Positions 1-9,702 of a stretch of DNA of 64,000 bases are shown here, one piece after another. The number at the start of each line of letters is the position of its first letter. The stretch's first letter is position 1. Origin of the DNA: Tritrichomonas musculus (lineage: Eukaryota; Parabasalia; Tritrichomonadida; Tritrichomonadidae); contig JAPFFF010000012.1 in assembly GCA_039105265.1 (NCBI GenBank), positions 4,030,001-4,094,000 of the forward strand, written 5' to 3'. Under the pieces are notes generated by a model. The model was not told the DNA's origin. It saw only the letters and a list, made by a program, of their open reading frames with translations, and made no database searches. Both the position numbers and the translations under genes were made by a program.

Positions 1-46
1 TATTATTAGATTATTGTTTATAACGCATAATAATAACAGATAGAAG

Positions 47-1507
47 ATGATAGGAGGAGATTTAAAAGTTGAAAAATATAGATTTCGTGCACGTCCGCAA
101 AATAAGCATTTTGTTCTTTTCCCAGCTGACCAAACATCACATTCAATATCAATGTTTTCTGTCATTATATTATTGTGCAAAATATCTCTTGACACAGATC
201 CATTTTTTTCTTACATAGATTTAAACAAATGTGGAATTATTGAAGCATTGATTGCCATTATATTAGTAATTATACTTATTCAAATTTCAATTAATCTATA
301 CATCAGATGTTGGTTTTATGGAACAGCTTATAATTATGAGAACATTTGGGTATGTGTATTTGGAAGCAGAGCATTTCAATTTATTCCAACAATTCTCAAC
401 ATTCTTGCATATCTAACTTATGTGGTTTGGTTTACATTTGAAATACATGACAATGCAGCTACATTTTTAAAAGTTGTATGGCCAAATGTTCCCTCATTTT
501 TAACAAATAAATGGTTTCTCTCATATATTATAAATTTAATTACAGTAGTTCCATGCTTGTTTGTTAAAAGATTCTCATCTCTAACTTGGGTAGCTTGTGT
601 AGGCAATATTGCAATGATCATATCCATTGTCTGTCTAATAATTTTACTTGCTCGAAATGCTCATGATCTCAATTTTAACGTACAAATTGAAAAGGAAGCA
701 ACTATTGAAAAGGACGACTTCCCTTATTTACCTTTTACTTCCCTTTTCTCAAAAAATGTTGGAGCTTTTTTCTATTGTATTGGATCAGTTATGACAGCCT
801 TTTACATGCATCCAATGCTTGATATGGTATTTTCAGAGATGAAAAACCCGACAGTTTGCCGTTGCCTATCTAGTACTTGGATTGTGGGAATTATTTCTAT
901 CGTTGTTTTTTACGGAATCGGTCTTATATCGTATTTTATTATACAAATCAATTTACAAGATTTTATTCATGTTTCAAATTTGATAAGTGATGGAAAACTT
1001 TCAATTGATGCCACTCAATTTTTGAATAGACCATTCAATATTTTTTCTTTTAATTTGAATGGTGAAGTTGAAGAATTGAATAATGAGAACGTTTTCTTTA
1101 ATTTTAATACAAATCATGTAGAAGCTTTAATTGGAATGGTAGCCACGTATATCGTAACCCTTACAACAAACATGATCTATCACTACTTTCTAGCAACGCA
1201 AGTGTCGTCTCTCGTCATCCGTAGAAAACAAGATGATATCCCGCCTTTGATTATTTCGGGAGTTGTAGTAATACTGTTTTGTATAGGAATAAACTTTATG
1301 GATGATACTGCTACAGAAATATTGGATATGATTTCAATTATTGCGTTTTGCATAATGGTATTCATACTTCCGCCTGTTTTTTACTTAAAGCTATACAGAT
1401 TTACTAATGTATTTTGGGGTGCTTTGAGTCTTTTTGTTTTGGTCATCGGAATAGCACTTAGTGTAACTGTTGTTTACTTTAATTCCAAAGAAATATCTAT
1501 TAAATAA
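47..1507 (+). CDS. Amino-acid permease-like membrane protein (AAAP family)
   Basis: 486-residue polytopic membrane protein. After a short basic N-terminus there are about ten or eleven hydrophobic segments (roughly residues 32-50, 62-90, 108-130, 155-175, 178-202, 238-258, 278-305, 362-385, 398-418, 424-446 and 452-476). The order, spacing and overall length of ~480 residues resemble amino acid/auxin permeases, a family greatly expanded in trichomonads that moves neutral amino acids across the plasma or vesicle membrane. The ATG directly follows an in-frame TAG at 41-43, so it is the furthest upstream start. The first membrane segment lacks the usual glycine-rich motif of the family, so substrate and even activity are open. 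The 3' end touches the first copy of a direct repeat. Confidence 0.7.
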   Translation: MIGGDLKVEKYRFRARPQNKHFVLFPADQTSHSISMFSVIILLCKISLDTDPFFSYIDLNKCGIIEALIAIILVIILIQISINLYIRCWFYGTAYNYENIWVCVFGSRAFQFIPTILNILAYLTYVVWFTFEIHDNAATFLKVVWPNVPSFLTNKWFLSYIINLITVVPCLFVKRFSSLTWVACVGNIAMIISIVCLIILLARNAHDLNFNVQIEKEATIEKDDFPYLPFTSLFSKNVGAFFYCIGSVMTAFYMHPMLDMVFSEMKNPTVCRCLSSTWIVGIISIVVFYGIGLISYFIIQINLQDFIHVSNLISDGKLSIDATQFLNRPFNIFSFNLNGEVEELNNENVFFNFNTNHVEALIGMVATYIVTLTTNMIYHYFLATQVSSLVIRRKQDDIPPLIISGVVVILFCIGINFMDDTATEILDMISIIAFCIMVFILPPVFYLKLYRFTNVFWGALSLFVLVIGIALSVTVVYFNSKEISIK

Positions 1508-1882
1508 TTAAAAATAAATAGAGCGGTTGTACATTTGTAAAGTATTGAAAAATATTAAAAAACGCTGATTGGCTTATAATATTTTATATTTGGGGCTGAA
1601 ATATATGAATTGCTCAGATATATTCCGTTGATTATGAGAAAAAAAATTCAATATAAAAATAAATGTGTTTTAAAAATTTTATATTTCTCACAAAATTATA
1701 GATACGATTTTCTCTTCATTATTTCATTCCTTTTTATAAATTACTTTATTTTTCATATTTTTTCTTTTATGAGTTTATTTAAAGATTGAATTTTTGTATT
1801 ATTATTTTTGGTCAATTCAAATTTCCAAATAAATTTCAATAAAATTTTTCAATTTATTCATTTTTTAAAATATTTTTATAAT
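1504..1882. repeat. Direct repeat, copy 1 (period 515 bp)
   Basis: About 380 bp beginning at the stop codon of the permease gene and repeated with few changes at 2019-2398. Both copies share the same sequence around gagcggttgt, the Ttatatttgggg block and the final Tttttataat. The 136 bp between the copies is not repeated. It looks like an old tandem duplication of a 3' flank. Confidence 0.85.
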
Positions 1883-1980
1883 CCATTCAAATATTTCATT
1901 CAATTGTTCTTCCAATTGGAATACCTGTTGGCGAAAAAATAATTTGTAAATTGACTTTATTTATAAATTTGATAAAGACA

Positions 1981-2003
1981 CTTTTTGAGCGTAGCTCAAA
2001 AAG
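1981..2003. repeat. Perfect 10-bp-arm hairpin
   Basis: Arms CTTTTTGAGC and GCTCAAAAAG are separated by GTA. The hairpin lies between the two direct-repeat copies, 16 bp before copy 2. It could be a transcription end structure or the trace of an insertion. Confidence 0.7.
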
Positions 2004-2018
2004 CGGCTATCTTGTTAT

Positions 2019-2398
2019 ATAATTAAAAATAAATAGAGCGGTTGTCCATTTGTAAAGTATTGAAAAATATTAAAAAACGCTAATTGACTAATAATATTTT
2101 ATATTTGGGGTTGAAATATATGGTTTGCTCAGATATATTCTGTTGATTATGAGAAAAAAAATTTCAATATAAAAATAAAAGTGTTTTAAAAATTTTATAT
2201 TTCTCACAAAATTATAGACCCGATTTTCTCTTCATTATTTCATTCCTTTATATAAATTACCTTATTTTTCATATTTTATCTTTAATGAGTTTATTTGAAA
2301 ATTGAATTTTTGTATTATTATTTTTAGTCAATTCAAATTTCCAAATAAATTTCAATTAAATTTTTCAATTTATTCATTTTTTTAAATATTTTTATAAT
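2019..2398. repeat. Direct repeat, copy 2
   Basis: Second copy of the 1504-1882 segment, collinear and visibly over 90% identical by eye. Downstream sequence from 2399 no longer matches. No reading frame of note lies inside either copy. Confidence 0.85.
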
Positions 2399-2644
2399 GA
2401 TACGAAAAGGAGATATTGATTTTATAATTATATAAAAAGAAATAATTTATATTATTATTATTGTAATTTTGGATGATAGATAAATTGATTGAATCATAAA
2501 AGGAAATATATTTTTTTTTTGATAAAAAACTAATTTCCCAGATGCCAGCTATAAATCCTTATTTTATAATCTTTTGTTAAACTTTCCTGATTTATGACTA
2601 AAAGTAAGGGTGCCAAATTGGATGTTTCTATATACATATATTTT

Positions 2645-3400
2645 TTAAACAACAACAAACATATCAAAAGGGTCTCCATTTGGAGTTTTTTGAGCTTTAA
2701 GCAAAGTAGTGTTTGGGGCCTTCATTTCTTTCTTTTGAGTAGAATAATTAATTGTATTTAATCTTCCATACATACTAAATATTTGAGCATTTAACATTAT
2801 ATCATTTTCCCAGTCAATTGTAGCTGTTTTATCTTTAGTTGCATACCAATTTGGCTCCTTGCATTTAAAAAGCATAATTTTTGGTTCGATAATACTAGCA
2901 TCGTATTTTTCATTCATTTTATTAACTATTTTCATCATATCTTTAGAGAAAGAAGCGCTTGCTTCAAGTATTTTCCAAACTGAGATAGCTGTTTGCTCTC
3001 TATTAATTGCATAAATGAACTGATCAGATGATTCACGAATGTATGAGAAATTATTCTGACTTTCAACGAGAGTAAACAATTCTTTTGACAAATCTGTTCG
3101 ATAATTTTTAACAATTTGGAAATCATCAGATTCATCAGCAAATTGTGAAAAGTTGTGCAATGAAAGAATAATGATCATGAAGCTCTTTAGTTTTGGAGTC
3201 AATTCAAGTGGGAACTCAGAATCAATAGGCACGAAATTTGGAAATTCTTTATAAAAAACTTTTCTAATTTTCTTCTCAATTTTTTCAGCTTTGAATTGAG
3301 CGTTGTCAAAACAAATTGTGACGTCATTCAATTTGATCTTCTTGTTTTGAATAAATTTGTAAATTGTTAAGAACTTTTTCTGAACGTTATAGGCTTTAAT
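2645..3400 (-). pseudogene. Unrecognised gene fragment without an ATG start
   Basis: The frame is open for ~251 codons, from just after a TGA at 3401-3403 to TAA at 2645-2647. It has no in-frame ATG in the first ~75 codons; the codon at the conserved-looking N-terminus is TTG. The translated text (mixed alpha/beta, charged, no membrane segment or signal peptide) reads like genuine protein. This points to a gene that has lost its 5' end, or to a second exon. The first usable ATG would leave only ~177 residues. The family was not recognised. Confidence 0.45.
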
Positions 3401-3948
3401 TCAAATTTTTCTCTTTTTATATCTAAAAATATCTTTATTGTAATATATTTTATGTTGAAATTAATGGTGTCTTATCAATATATATCGATACAGAAATGAT
3501 TTAGAATTATTTTTAATGTTTAGTTTATTCTTATATATGACAAGTATTTGATGTATTATAAATAGAGATAAAAAATAAAAGCTAATGGAACTGTGATTTA
3601 TTTTTAAAAATAGCATTAGAGTTACAAGTGACTCTAAATATCTTGAATAAGCCATTCCTCAGAAAAAAAAAATTTTGATAGGAGTATTCAATTTTTACTG
3701 TGAGATATTGAAATTGAAGATTTTAAAAATATAATAAATCGCCTTATAAACCTCTGGTTTATAAAAAAATCACTTAAAGAAGTTTTTTATTTACTATCAG
3801 TTCGATAAATTCAATACTAATGCAAATTGAATTGGCGAATATTTACCATTGAAATCTGAAATTGAAAAAATATTTTACAAGTTTTCAATTTTCTGATAAA
3901 AAAATGATCTTAAAATTTATTAAAAAATAGTCAACAAAAAATATATTG
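3401..3948. other. Intergenic, AT-rich
   Basis: No convincing coding or RNA gene is seen. It separates the fragment on the minus strand from the first serpin arm. Confidence 0.6.
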
Positions 3949-5092
3949 TTATATTTAATGGAAGAATCGTTTTTAAAATTCGAGTTTGATGTGTTCAAAC
4001 GTTTAAATAGAAAGGAGAAAAGTTCATTGGTGTCACCTTATTCAATAGGGATTTGTTTTTCTTATCTTTCAAACTTGGTCAAAGATGAAAATACAAGGAA
4101 CGAAATTCAGAAAGTTCTTCATTGTGATAAAAAGAAGAAATATAATGAAATCATTGAAGAAATGCGAAATTTAGAAAGTTCGATTGAAAACGAGTATAAC
4201 AAAGACAATATCAAGACCGCTAATATATTATTTACAGATAAGATGAATGATGAGATTGAAGTACTTGAAGAAGAATATCTTCCAAACATTGTTAACTTAA
4301 CGTTAATAAATTCACGAAGTTCCACGATTAATAAAACAGTGAAAGAACGAACTGGAGGACGAATTTCACGAATCATGAATCCAATAATTAATTATTCGAT
4401 GAGTAGTTTTTTCATGACAAGTGTTTCACATTTTGAGAGTGGATGGTCAAATAACGTCAAAGAACATCTTGGAGAATGCAAACAAATATTTCAAGGATTT
4501 CATGAAAAGAACGAAGTTGAAATGGTAATAATTGAAGGAACGGAAATAAATCTTTATAAAGATAAAAAATTACGAATGATTGAAATTCCATTCTCGAATG
4601 AAGAATTTTCATTTATGATGATTAAAACGAAGAAGAAGAGCGCGAGATCATTTTATAAGATGATTGAAAAAATGAATTTTGAACAATTTTCAAAAATTCA
4701 AGAAAACAAGAAAAAGAAGAATATTCAAATAATTTTCCCTAAATTTGATATTGAAACAGATACATTCAACATTAATGATTATATGAGAGAGATTGGCATT
4801 AAACATAAAATTGAAATCAACACGAATTGTCATATGAACCAAATCATTCAAAAATGTTCAATATCAATTAATTGTGAAGGATGCATCAATGTAATCAAAG
4901 AAACACGAGATGAATACAAAACCAAACACGACAGCAATAAAGGCCACAAAAGCAAGAAAACAAAGAAAACAAAGAAAAGCAAGAAAGAATCAATGATTTT
5001 CAATCGTCCATTCATTTTCTTTATTGTGAAACACAAACCAAACATTATCATTCATTCAGGTGTTATGCTAATGCCGAAACTTCAAGGTATTG
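3949..5092 (+). repeat. Inverted duplication, left arm (serpin unit)
   Basis: 1,144 bp matching 7338-8481 in inverted orientation. Comparing the arms across the coding region gives only two substitutions, both changing an amino acid (serpin residues 20 and 276). Homology starts ~9 bp upstream of the serpin ATG and ends two bases into the third-to-last codon, so the duplicated unit is almost exactly one gene. Confidence 0.95.
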
Positions 5093-5097
5093 ACTAA
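3958..5097 (+). CDS. Serpin-family protein, copy 1
   Basis: 379 residues, close to the usual 370-400 of the serpin core. Recognisable blocks are the helix B region (SPYSIGICFSYL, residues ~25-36), the breach/shutter region (MTSVSHFESGW, ~150), a central strand (FPKFDIETDTF, ~262-272), the turn before the reactive-centre loop (EGCINVI) and the C-terminal block (FNRPFIFFIVKH...GVMLMP). There is no signal peptide, so it is probably cytosolic. The reactive-centre loop is long and lysine/serine-rich and lacks the Ala-rich hinge of inhibitory serpins, so inhibition of a protease is not assured. The ATG at 3958 is chosen; the frame extends upstream only through a TTG. Stop is TAA followed by TGA. 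Confidence 0.85.
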   Translation: MEESFLKFEFDVFKRLNRKEKSSLVSPYSIGICFSYLSNLVKDENTRNEIQKVLHCDKKKKYNEIIEEMRNLESSIENEYNKDNIKTANILFTDKMNDEIEVLEEEYLPNIVNLTLINSRSSTINKTVKERTGGRISRIMNPIINYSMSSFFMTSVSHFESGWSNNVKEHLGECKQIFQGFHEKNEVEMVIIEGTEINLYKDKKLRMIEIPFSNEEFSFMMIKTKKKSARSFYKMIEKMNFEQFSKIQENKKKKNIQIIFPKFDIETDTFNINDYMREIGIKHKIEINTNCHMNQIIQKCSISINCEGCINVIKETRDEYKTKHDSNKGHKSKKTKKTKKSKKESMIFNRPFIFFIVKHKPNIIIHSGVMLMPKLQGID

Positions 5098-5123
5098 TGA
5101 AAATTATCAATATTCTCAGATAA

Positions 5124-5157
5124 TTCATTCTTTATTTTTGTAAAAATAAAGAATGAA
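5124..5157. repeat. Perfect 16-bp-arm palindrome
   Basis: Arms TTCATTCTTTATTTTT and its exact complement are separated by two bases. It begins 27 bp after the serpin stop and 32 bp outside the left-arm breakpoint. It is absent beside the right arm, so it is not part of the duplicated unit. It may act as a 3' end hairpin or may mark the rearrangement. Confidence 0.8.
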
Positions 5158-5223
5158 GAGAATGATTGCTAGCTAACATTTTTTTGTTCAATTTATAATT
5201 GTTTTTAATATAAAACTGTATTT

Positions 5224-5835
5224 TAAACTAGAACCAAAAAGTCAGTACCACCAAATAAGTTATCAAAAAGTTTTATATATGTTTAATAATATTTTTTTTC
5301 TTAAAATCGTAGCATATTAGGCCAATTATCGCATTTAGACTCCCAAGACCGATATCACCAAATATACATCCGATGTATTATACCATGAATTGCAATTTTT
5401 CTAATTTGGTCATGCTTTTATAAAATCGCATATCTTTGAAATTACATTGTTACTTGATTTTCTTACCTACCTTATTTAGTAATCCGACAGAAAAATAGGA
5501 AAGCTTTTCCTTACAACTAGTTCCAACTAATACTATTATAGATACAATACTATATTTAAGTTATTCTCCTCAAGATCTTTTTTTTATATATATAATTTAA
5601 ATGTCAACACACATATACTAAATGGAAACTTAGGAAAGAAAATTAATTACAGTGTTAATAATTAAGATAATTAAGATATATTTTTTTTATTTTAATAAAC
5701 TTTTTGAAGCGACCAAAATCTCAGTACCAATTATTTTCACTTTTTGAGGCAATTTTATTTTATTTTCTCTTCATTTCTTTTGAATTTTCACTTTTTTGAG
5801 AACTTTGGTGGTACTGATTTTTTGGTTCCAGTTTA
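5224..5835. mobile_element. Non-autonomous TIR DNA transposon (MITE-like, TA target)
   Basis: Terminal inverted repeats of 30 bp at 5226-5255 and 5804-5833 match except at two positions. The outer end starts AACT(A/G)GAACC and the inner end is TCAGTACCACCAAA. Each repeat is bounded by TA (5224-5225 and 5834-5835), the target duplication typical of Tc1/mariner elements. The ~608-bp interior has no transposase frame, only AT-rich DNA and a partial internal echo (ATCTCAGTACCAA near 5720). It must have been mobilised in trans if a related full-length element exists. Family assignment rests on TIR plus TA only. Confidence 0.8.
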
Positions 5836-5838
5836 AAA

Positions 5839-6210
5839 ATTTAATTAGTATCAATTTCTTTTTAAATATGATTTTCTAAAAAGTATTTATGTATTAAAGC
5901 AATATTTAAATTAAATAGTTAGTAAATTTTCTAAATATTAAAATCCTAATATAAGATAATGCAAAATAATAATTCGAATGACCATTGAAATAAATTGAAT
6001 ATGAAAAATTAAATGAAGACTTTCAAATTGAAAAGTCATAAATAAATCATGTTTCTATTTCTTTTTTACTTTTCATCTTCAGCGCTTCTCTTTCAAAAAT
6101 ATGGCCAAGATTATCATATAAATTGGATTTGAACAACAAACCAATTTTACACTGGCCAAGATTATCATATAAGGTTTGGGATCTATCTTTAAAATTTAAG
6201 ATTAGTTTAA
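5839..6210. other. Spacer with a 20-bp direct repeat
   Basis: TGGCCAAGATTATCATATAA occurs at 6102-6121 and 6153-6172. It is otherwise AT-rich and leads into the protease remnant. Confidence 0.6.
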
Positions 6211-7014
6211 ATGCATAATTCGAATCCAAACAATCTTTTCAAAGTTTCATTGAATCAATTTGCTGCTCTCACTCCCAGTGAATACAAGCAAATGTTAGGT
6301 TTCAAGCCAAAAACATCATATTTTAATGATAGCAAAAAAATTTGAAAAGAAATAAATCATAAAGCAACAGCCGATCTTGATTAGCGAGACAAAGGGGTTG
6401 TCAATACAATTAAAAATCAGTACCTATGCGGCTCATGCTGGGCTTTCAGTGCTATTCAAGCTGCAGAATCAGCATATGCAATCTCAACAGGAACATTACT
6501 TTCATTTTCAGAACAAAATCTTGTAGATTGTGTTACATTATGTCATGGCTGTAGTGGAGGTCTCATGACTGATGCCTACAACTACGTCATTAACCATCAA
6601 GGCGGAAAATTTAATACTGAATCCGAATATTGGTACGTATCTTTCCAGGAATCCTGTTATTTTGACAAGTATGAAAAAGTTGGCTCAATTTCAGACTATA
6701 TCAAAATTTCAAAGGGAGATGAAGATGATTTGGCCATCAAAATTGAAACTTATGGTCTTGCTTCTGTTGCTGTTGATGCTTCTTCTGTTTGGTTCCAACT
6801 TTACTTCTCAGGATTATATGATAATTCAGATTACACGTCATCAAATCTTTACCACGGAGTCGGATGCGTCGGATTCGGTGAAGAAAGTGGAACTCGATAC
6901 TGGATTGTCAGAAATTCGTGGGGATCCCTCTGGGGCGAAAACGGATACATCAGAATGATAAGAAAAGACAACCAATGCGGAATTGCTTCTTGGAGATGCA
7001 TTCTAGTTCCTTAA
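6211..7014 (+). pseudogene. Papain-like cysteine protease (C1A) pseudogene
   Basis: The frame reads as the end of an I29 prodomain (FKVSLNQFAALTPSEYKQML) followed by a C1A catalytic domain. The active-site segment CGSCWAFSA is at 6432-6458, the His region is YHGVGCVGFG near 6850, and the Asn region is NSWGSLWGENGYIRM near 6913. Two in-frame stops interrupt it: TGA at 6342-6344 and TAG at 6384-6386. The second falls where the family has Trp in LDWRD. The signal peptide and first half of the prodomain are missing. The catalytic residues themselves survive, so decay is recent. It lies entirely between the two serpin arms. Confidence 0.85.
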
Positions 7015-7337
7015 TTATATTAGTATCAATAAATAGTGTTTATTTCCAATATTTAAAAAAAGAAAGAAAAAGTTCATACTTATTAATCAGCCAGACTTGA
7101 GTAAATGATAAATATTTTTTCAAATAAAAAAAAAGAAAGAAAATTCATTTTTATTAAATGGATTCTTATACGTGTGTGTGTTATCTCGAATTCTCAAGAT
7201 GAACACAACGTTTTAATTAAAATAAATCAATTATTTCAGTGCATTTACAATGATTCATTTTTGAAGCTCAATGTCAAGATTGAACTTCAAATAACAGTGA
7301 GCATGTTAGCCAGTTCTTTTTCTTCTTTTTTAAGAGC
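7015..7337. other. Short spacer before the right serpin arm
   Basis: A-rich tracts only. No gene is supported; weak open stretches here have no coding character. Confidence 0.5.
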
Positions 7338-8472
7338 CAATACCTTGAAGTTTCGGCATTAACATGACACCTGAATGAATGATAATGTTTGGTTTGTGTT
7401 TCACAATAAAGAAAATGAATGGACGATTGAAAATCATTGATTCTTTCTTGCTTTTCTTTGTTTTCTTTGTTTTCTTGCTTTTGTGGCCTTTATTGCTGTC
7501 GTGCTTGGTTTTGTATTCATCTCGTGTTTCTTTGATTACATTGATGCATCCTTCACAATTAATTGATATTGAACATTTTTGAATGATTTGGTTCATATGA
7601 CAATTCGTGTTGATTTCAATTTTATGTTTAATGCCAATCTCTCTCAAATAATCATTAATGTTGAATGTATCTGTTTCAATATCAAATTTAGGGAAAATTA
7701 TTTGAATATTCTTCTTTTTCTTGTTTTCTTGAATTTTTGAAAATTGTTCAAAATTCATTTTTTCAATCATCTTATAAAATGATCTCGCGCTCTTCTTCTT
7801 CGTTTTAATCATCATAAATGAAAATTCTTCATTCGAGAATGGAATTTCAATCATTCGTAATTTTTTATCTTTATAAAGATTTATTTCCGTTCCTTCAATT
7901 ATTACCATTTCAACTTCGTTCTTTTCATGAAATCCTTGAAATATTTGTTTGCATTCTCCAAGATGTTCTTTGACGTTATTTGACCATCCACTCTCAAAAT
8001 GTGAAACACTTGTCATGAAAAAACTACTCATCGAATAATTAATTATTGGATTCATGATTCGTGAAATTCGTCCTCCAGTTCGTTCTTTCACTGTTTTATT
8101 AATCGTGGAACTTCGTGAATTTATTAACGTTAAGTTAACAATGTTTGGAAGATATTCTTCTTCAAGTACTTCAATCTCATCATTCATCTTATCTGTAAAT
8201 AATATATTAGCGGTCTTGATATTGTCTTTGTTATACTCGTTTTCAATCGAACTTTCTAAATTTCGCATTTCTTCAATGATTTCATTATATTTCTTCTTTT
8301 TATCACAATGAAGAACTTTCTGAATTTCGTTCCTTGTATTTTCATCTTTGACCAAGTTTGAAAGATAAGAAAAACAAATCCCTATTGAATAAGGTGACAC
8401 CAATGAACTTTTCTTCTTTCTATTTAAACGTTTGAACACATCAAACTCGAATTTTAAAAACGATTCTTCCAT
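7330..8472 (-). CDS. Serpin-family protein, copy 2
   Basis: 380 residues starting at ATG 8470-8472. It is identical to copy 1 apart from Lys for Glu at residue 20, Leu for Met at residue 276, and the last residues, which change because the duplication ends before the stop codon (copy 2 ends ...GIGS and uses a new TAA). Near-identity means either very recent duplication or gene conversion. Only the last ~13 bp upstream of the ATG is shared, so the two copies have different promoters. Features of the fold and loop are as described for copy 1. Confidence 0.85.
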   Translation of the reverse strand: MEESFLKFEFDVFKRLNRKKKSSLVSPYSIGICFSYLSNLVKDENTRNEIQKVLHCDKKKKYNEIIEEMRNLESSIENEYNKDNIKTANILFTDKMNDEIEVLEEEYLPNIVNLTLINSRSSTINKTVKERTGGRISRIMNPIINYSMSSFFMTSVSHFESGWSNNVKEHLGECKQIFQGFHEKNEVEMVIIEGTEINLYKDKKLRMIEIPFSNEEFSFMMIKTKKKSARSFYKMIEKMNFEQFSKIQENKKKKNIQIIFPKFDIETDTFNINDYLREIGIKHKIEINTNCHMNQIIQKCSISINCEGCINVIKETRDEYKTKHDSNKGHKSKKTKKTKKSKKESMIFNRPFIFFIVKHKPNIIIHSGVMLMPKLQGIGS

Positions 8473-8481
8473 TAAATATAA
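7338..8481 (-). repeat. Inverted duplication, right arm
   Basis: Reverse-complement partner of 3949-5092. The arms enclose 2,245 bp that contain the transposon and the protease remnant. Confidence 0.95.
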
Positions 8482-9702
8482 TAAAAAAAAATTCGGTAGA
8501 AATATTTAGAAATGGTTTTTTAACAAATTTTCAATAGTTATTTTAACCGACTTCATTCAATTATTTTTTCAAATAATCCGTACGCTTATGAATTTTTAGA
8601 ATTCTTTCAATTGAAACTTTCAAATTTTTATCGAAATATTTATAAATAAAAAATGAATGAATAACACCATAATTAAGGAGAAATCATTTTTCTTCTAAAA
8701 ATAATAAAAATAAAATATTAAACATCAATTTTGTTGAAATTTTTGTGAAAAAAAATTAAAACAAGTGTATCTAGAATTGTGACATTATATTTTGACTTTA
8801 TATAGTAGCATTAATTTTAATCTATTAGTTCATAGTTTTTATTCTAATATTTCCCCAAAAACATGTAATATGTTAGCATTTTTTTTTTTTAAATAATAAA
8901 AGAATTGTAACCTTCTTATACGAGACTTTGATAAAAGTGATATACTCATAAAATAAATGATTAATTTTATTTATATAATTCTTATATAAATGATCAAGAT
9001 TATATATTCAATTTTATTGTTTAACTTTTAAAAATAAAAATTGAATATAAAAAGAAGTTCTAGTTTCATTCATTTAGCTGATGTATTGGTATGAAGAAAC
9101 TCTCTCAAATGAATGAAATTAATGAATGAATAAAAAATGAAATGAAGTATCATTTTTTGTTCTAAAATCATATAAATATAGTACTAAAATACAATTCAAT
9201 TAATCTTTCAATTCCAATTGTACTTTTGCTTTTTTAAGTATACTTTTTTTATAATTAGATGAAAAGTTTTAACCTTATTTGGCTTTAACTAATAAATAAA
9301 TTATTTAATACCACATAGTTCACACTTAACTCAGTGTCATTGCTTGATTATCTTTTCACATGCTGATTTAAAAAGAAATGAAAAAGAAGATACTTCTAAA
9401 TGATAGGTAAAGGAAAACCTCGAACTGTAATCACCTAAGCTAATAATTCAAAATGAATATGATCTTTTTCAAAGAACATATTAATTAAAATTTAGTAGTT
9501 TACATTCAAAAATCTTTTATTTCTTCAATTTTTTGATTTTCCAATCAATCCTCAGCTAAGAAATAACTCAAATATTTTTTCTCATATTTTGTATTTTTAT
9601 TTATAAGAATTATTTATTCTGTTTGATATTCTTTAAAAAAGTTATATAATTCAAATTTGATAGTAATATAATTATTTTTTGAATAGGAATAAATAAAATT
9701 AA
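8482..9702. other. Long intergenic region between divergent genes
   Basis: 1.2 kb of AT-rich DNA between the divergently transcribed serpin copy 2 and the membrane lipase-like gene. It contains a 12-bp inverted repeat (TTTCATTCATTT at 9064-9075 with its complement at 9107-9118). No gene was recognised. Confidence 0.6.

Noticed and set aside
6216-6226. ttcgaatcc resembling a tRNA T-loop, also near 30,372
   Set aside because: No acceptor stem or anticodon arm around either site; one is inside a coding gene.
6047-6229. 60-codon minus-strand frame between transposon and protease remnant
   Set aside because: Created by the 20-bp direct repeat; no start context and no homology pattern.
7105-7362. 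85-codon plus-strand frame overlapping the end of serpin copy 2
   Set aside because: Lys/Phe-rich low complexity, convergent with the serpin stop; no coding signal.
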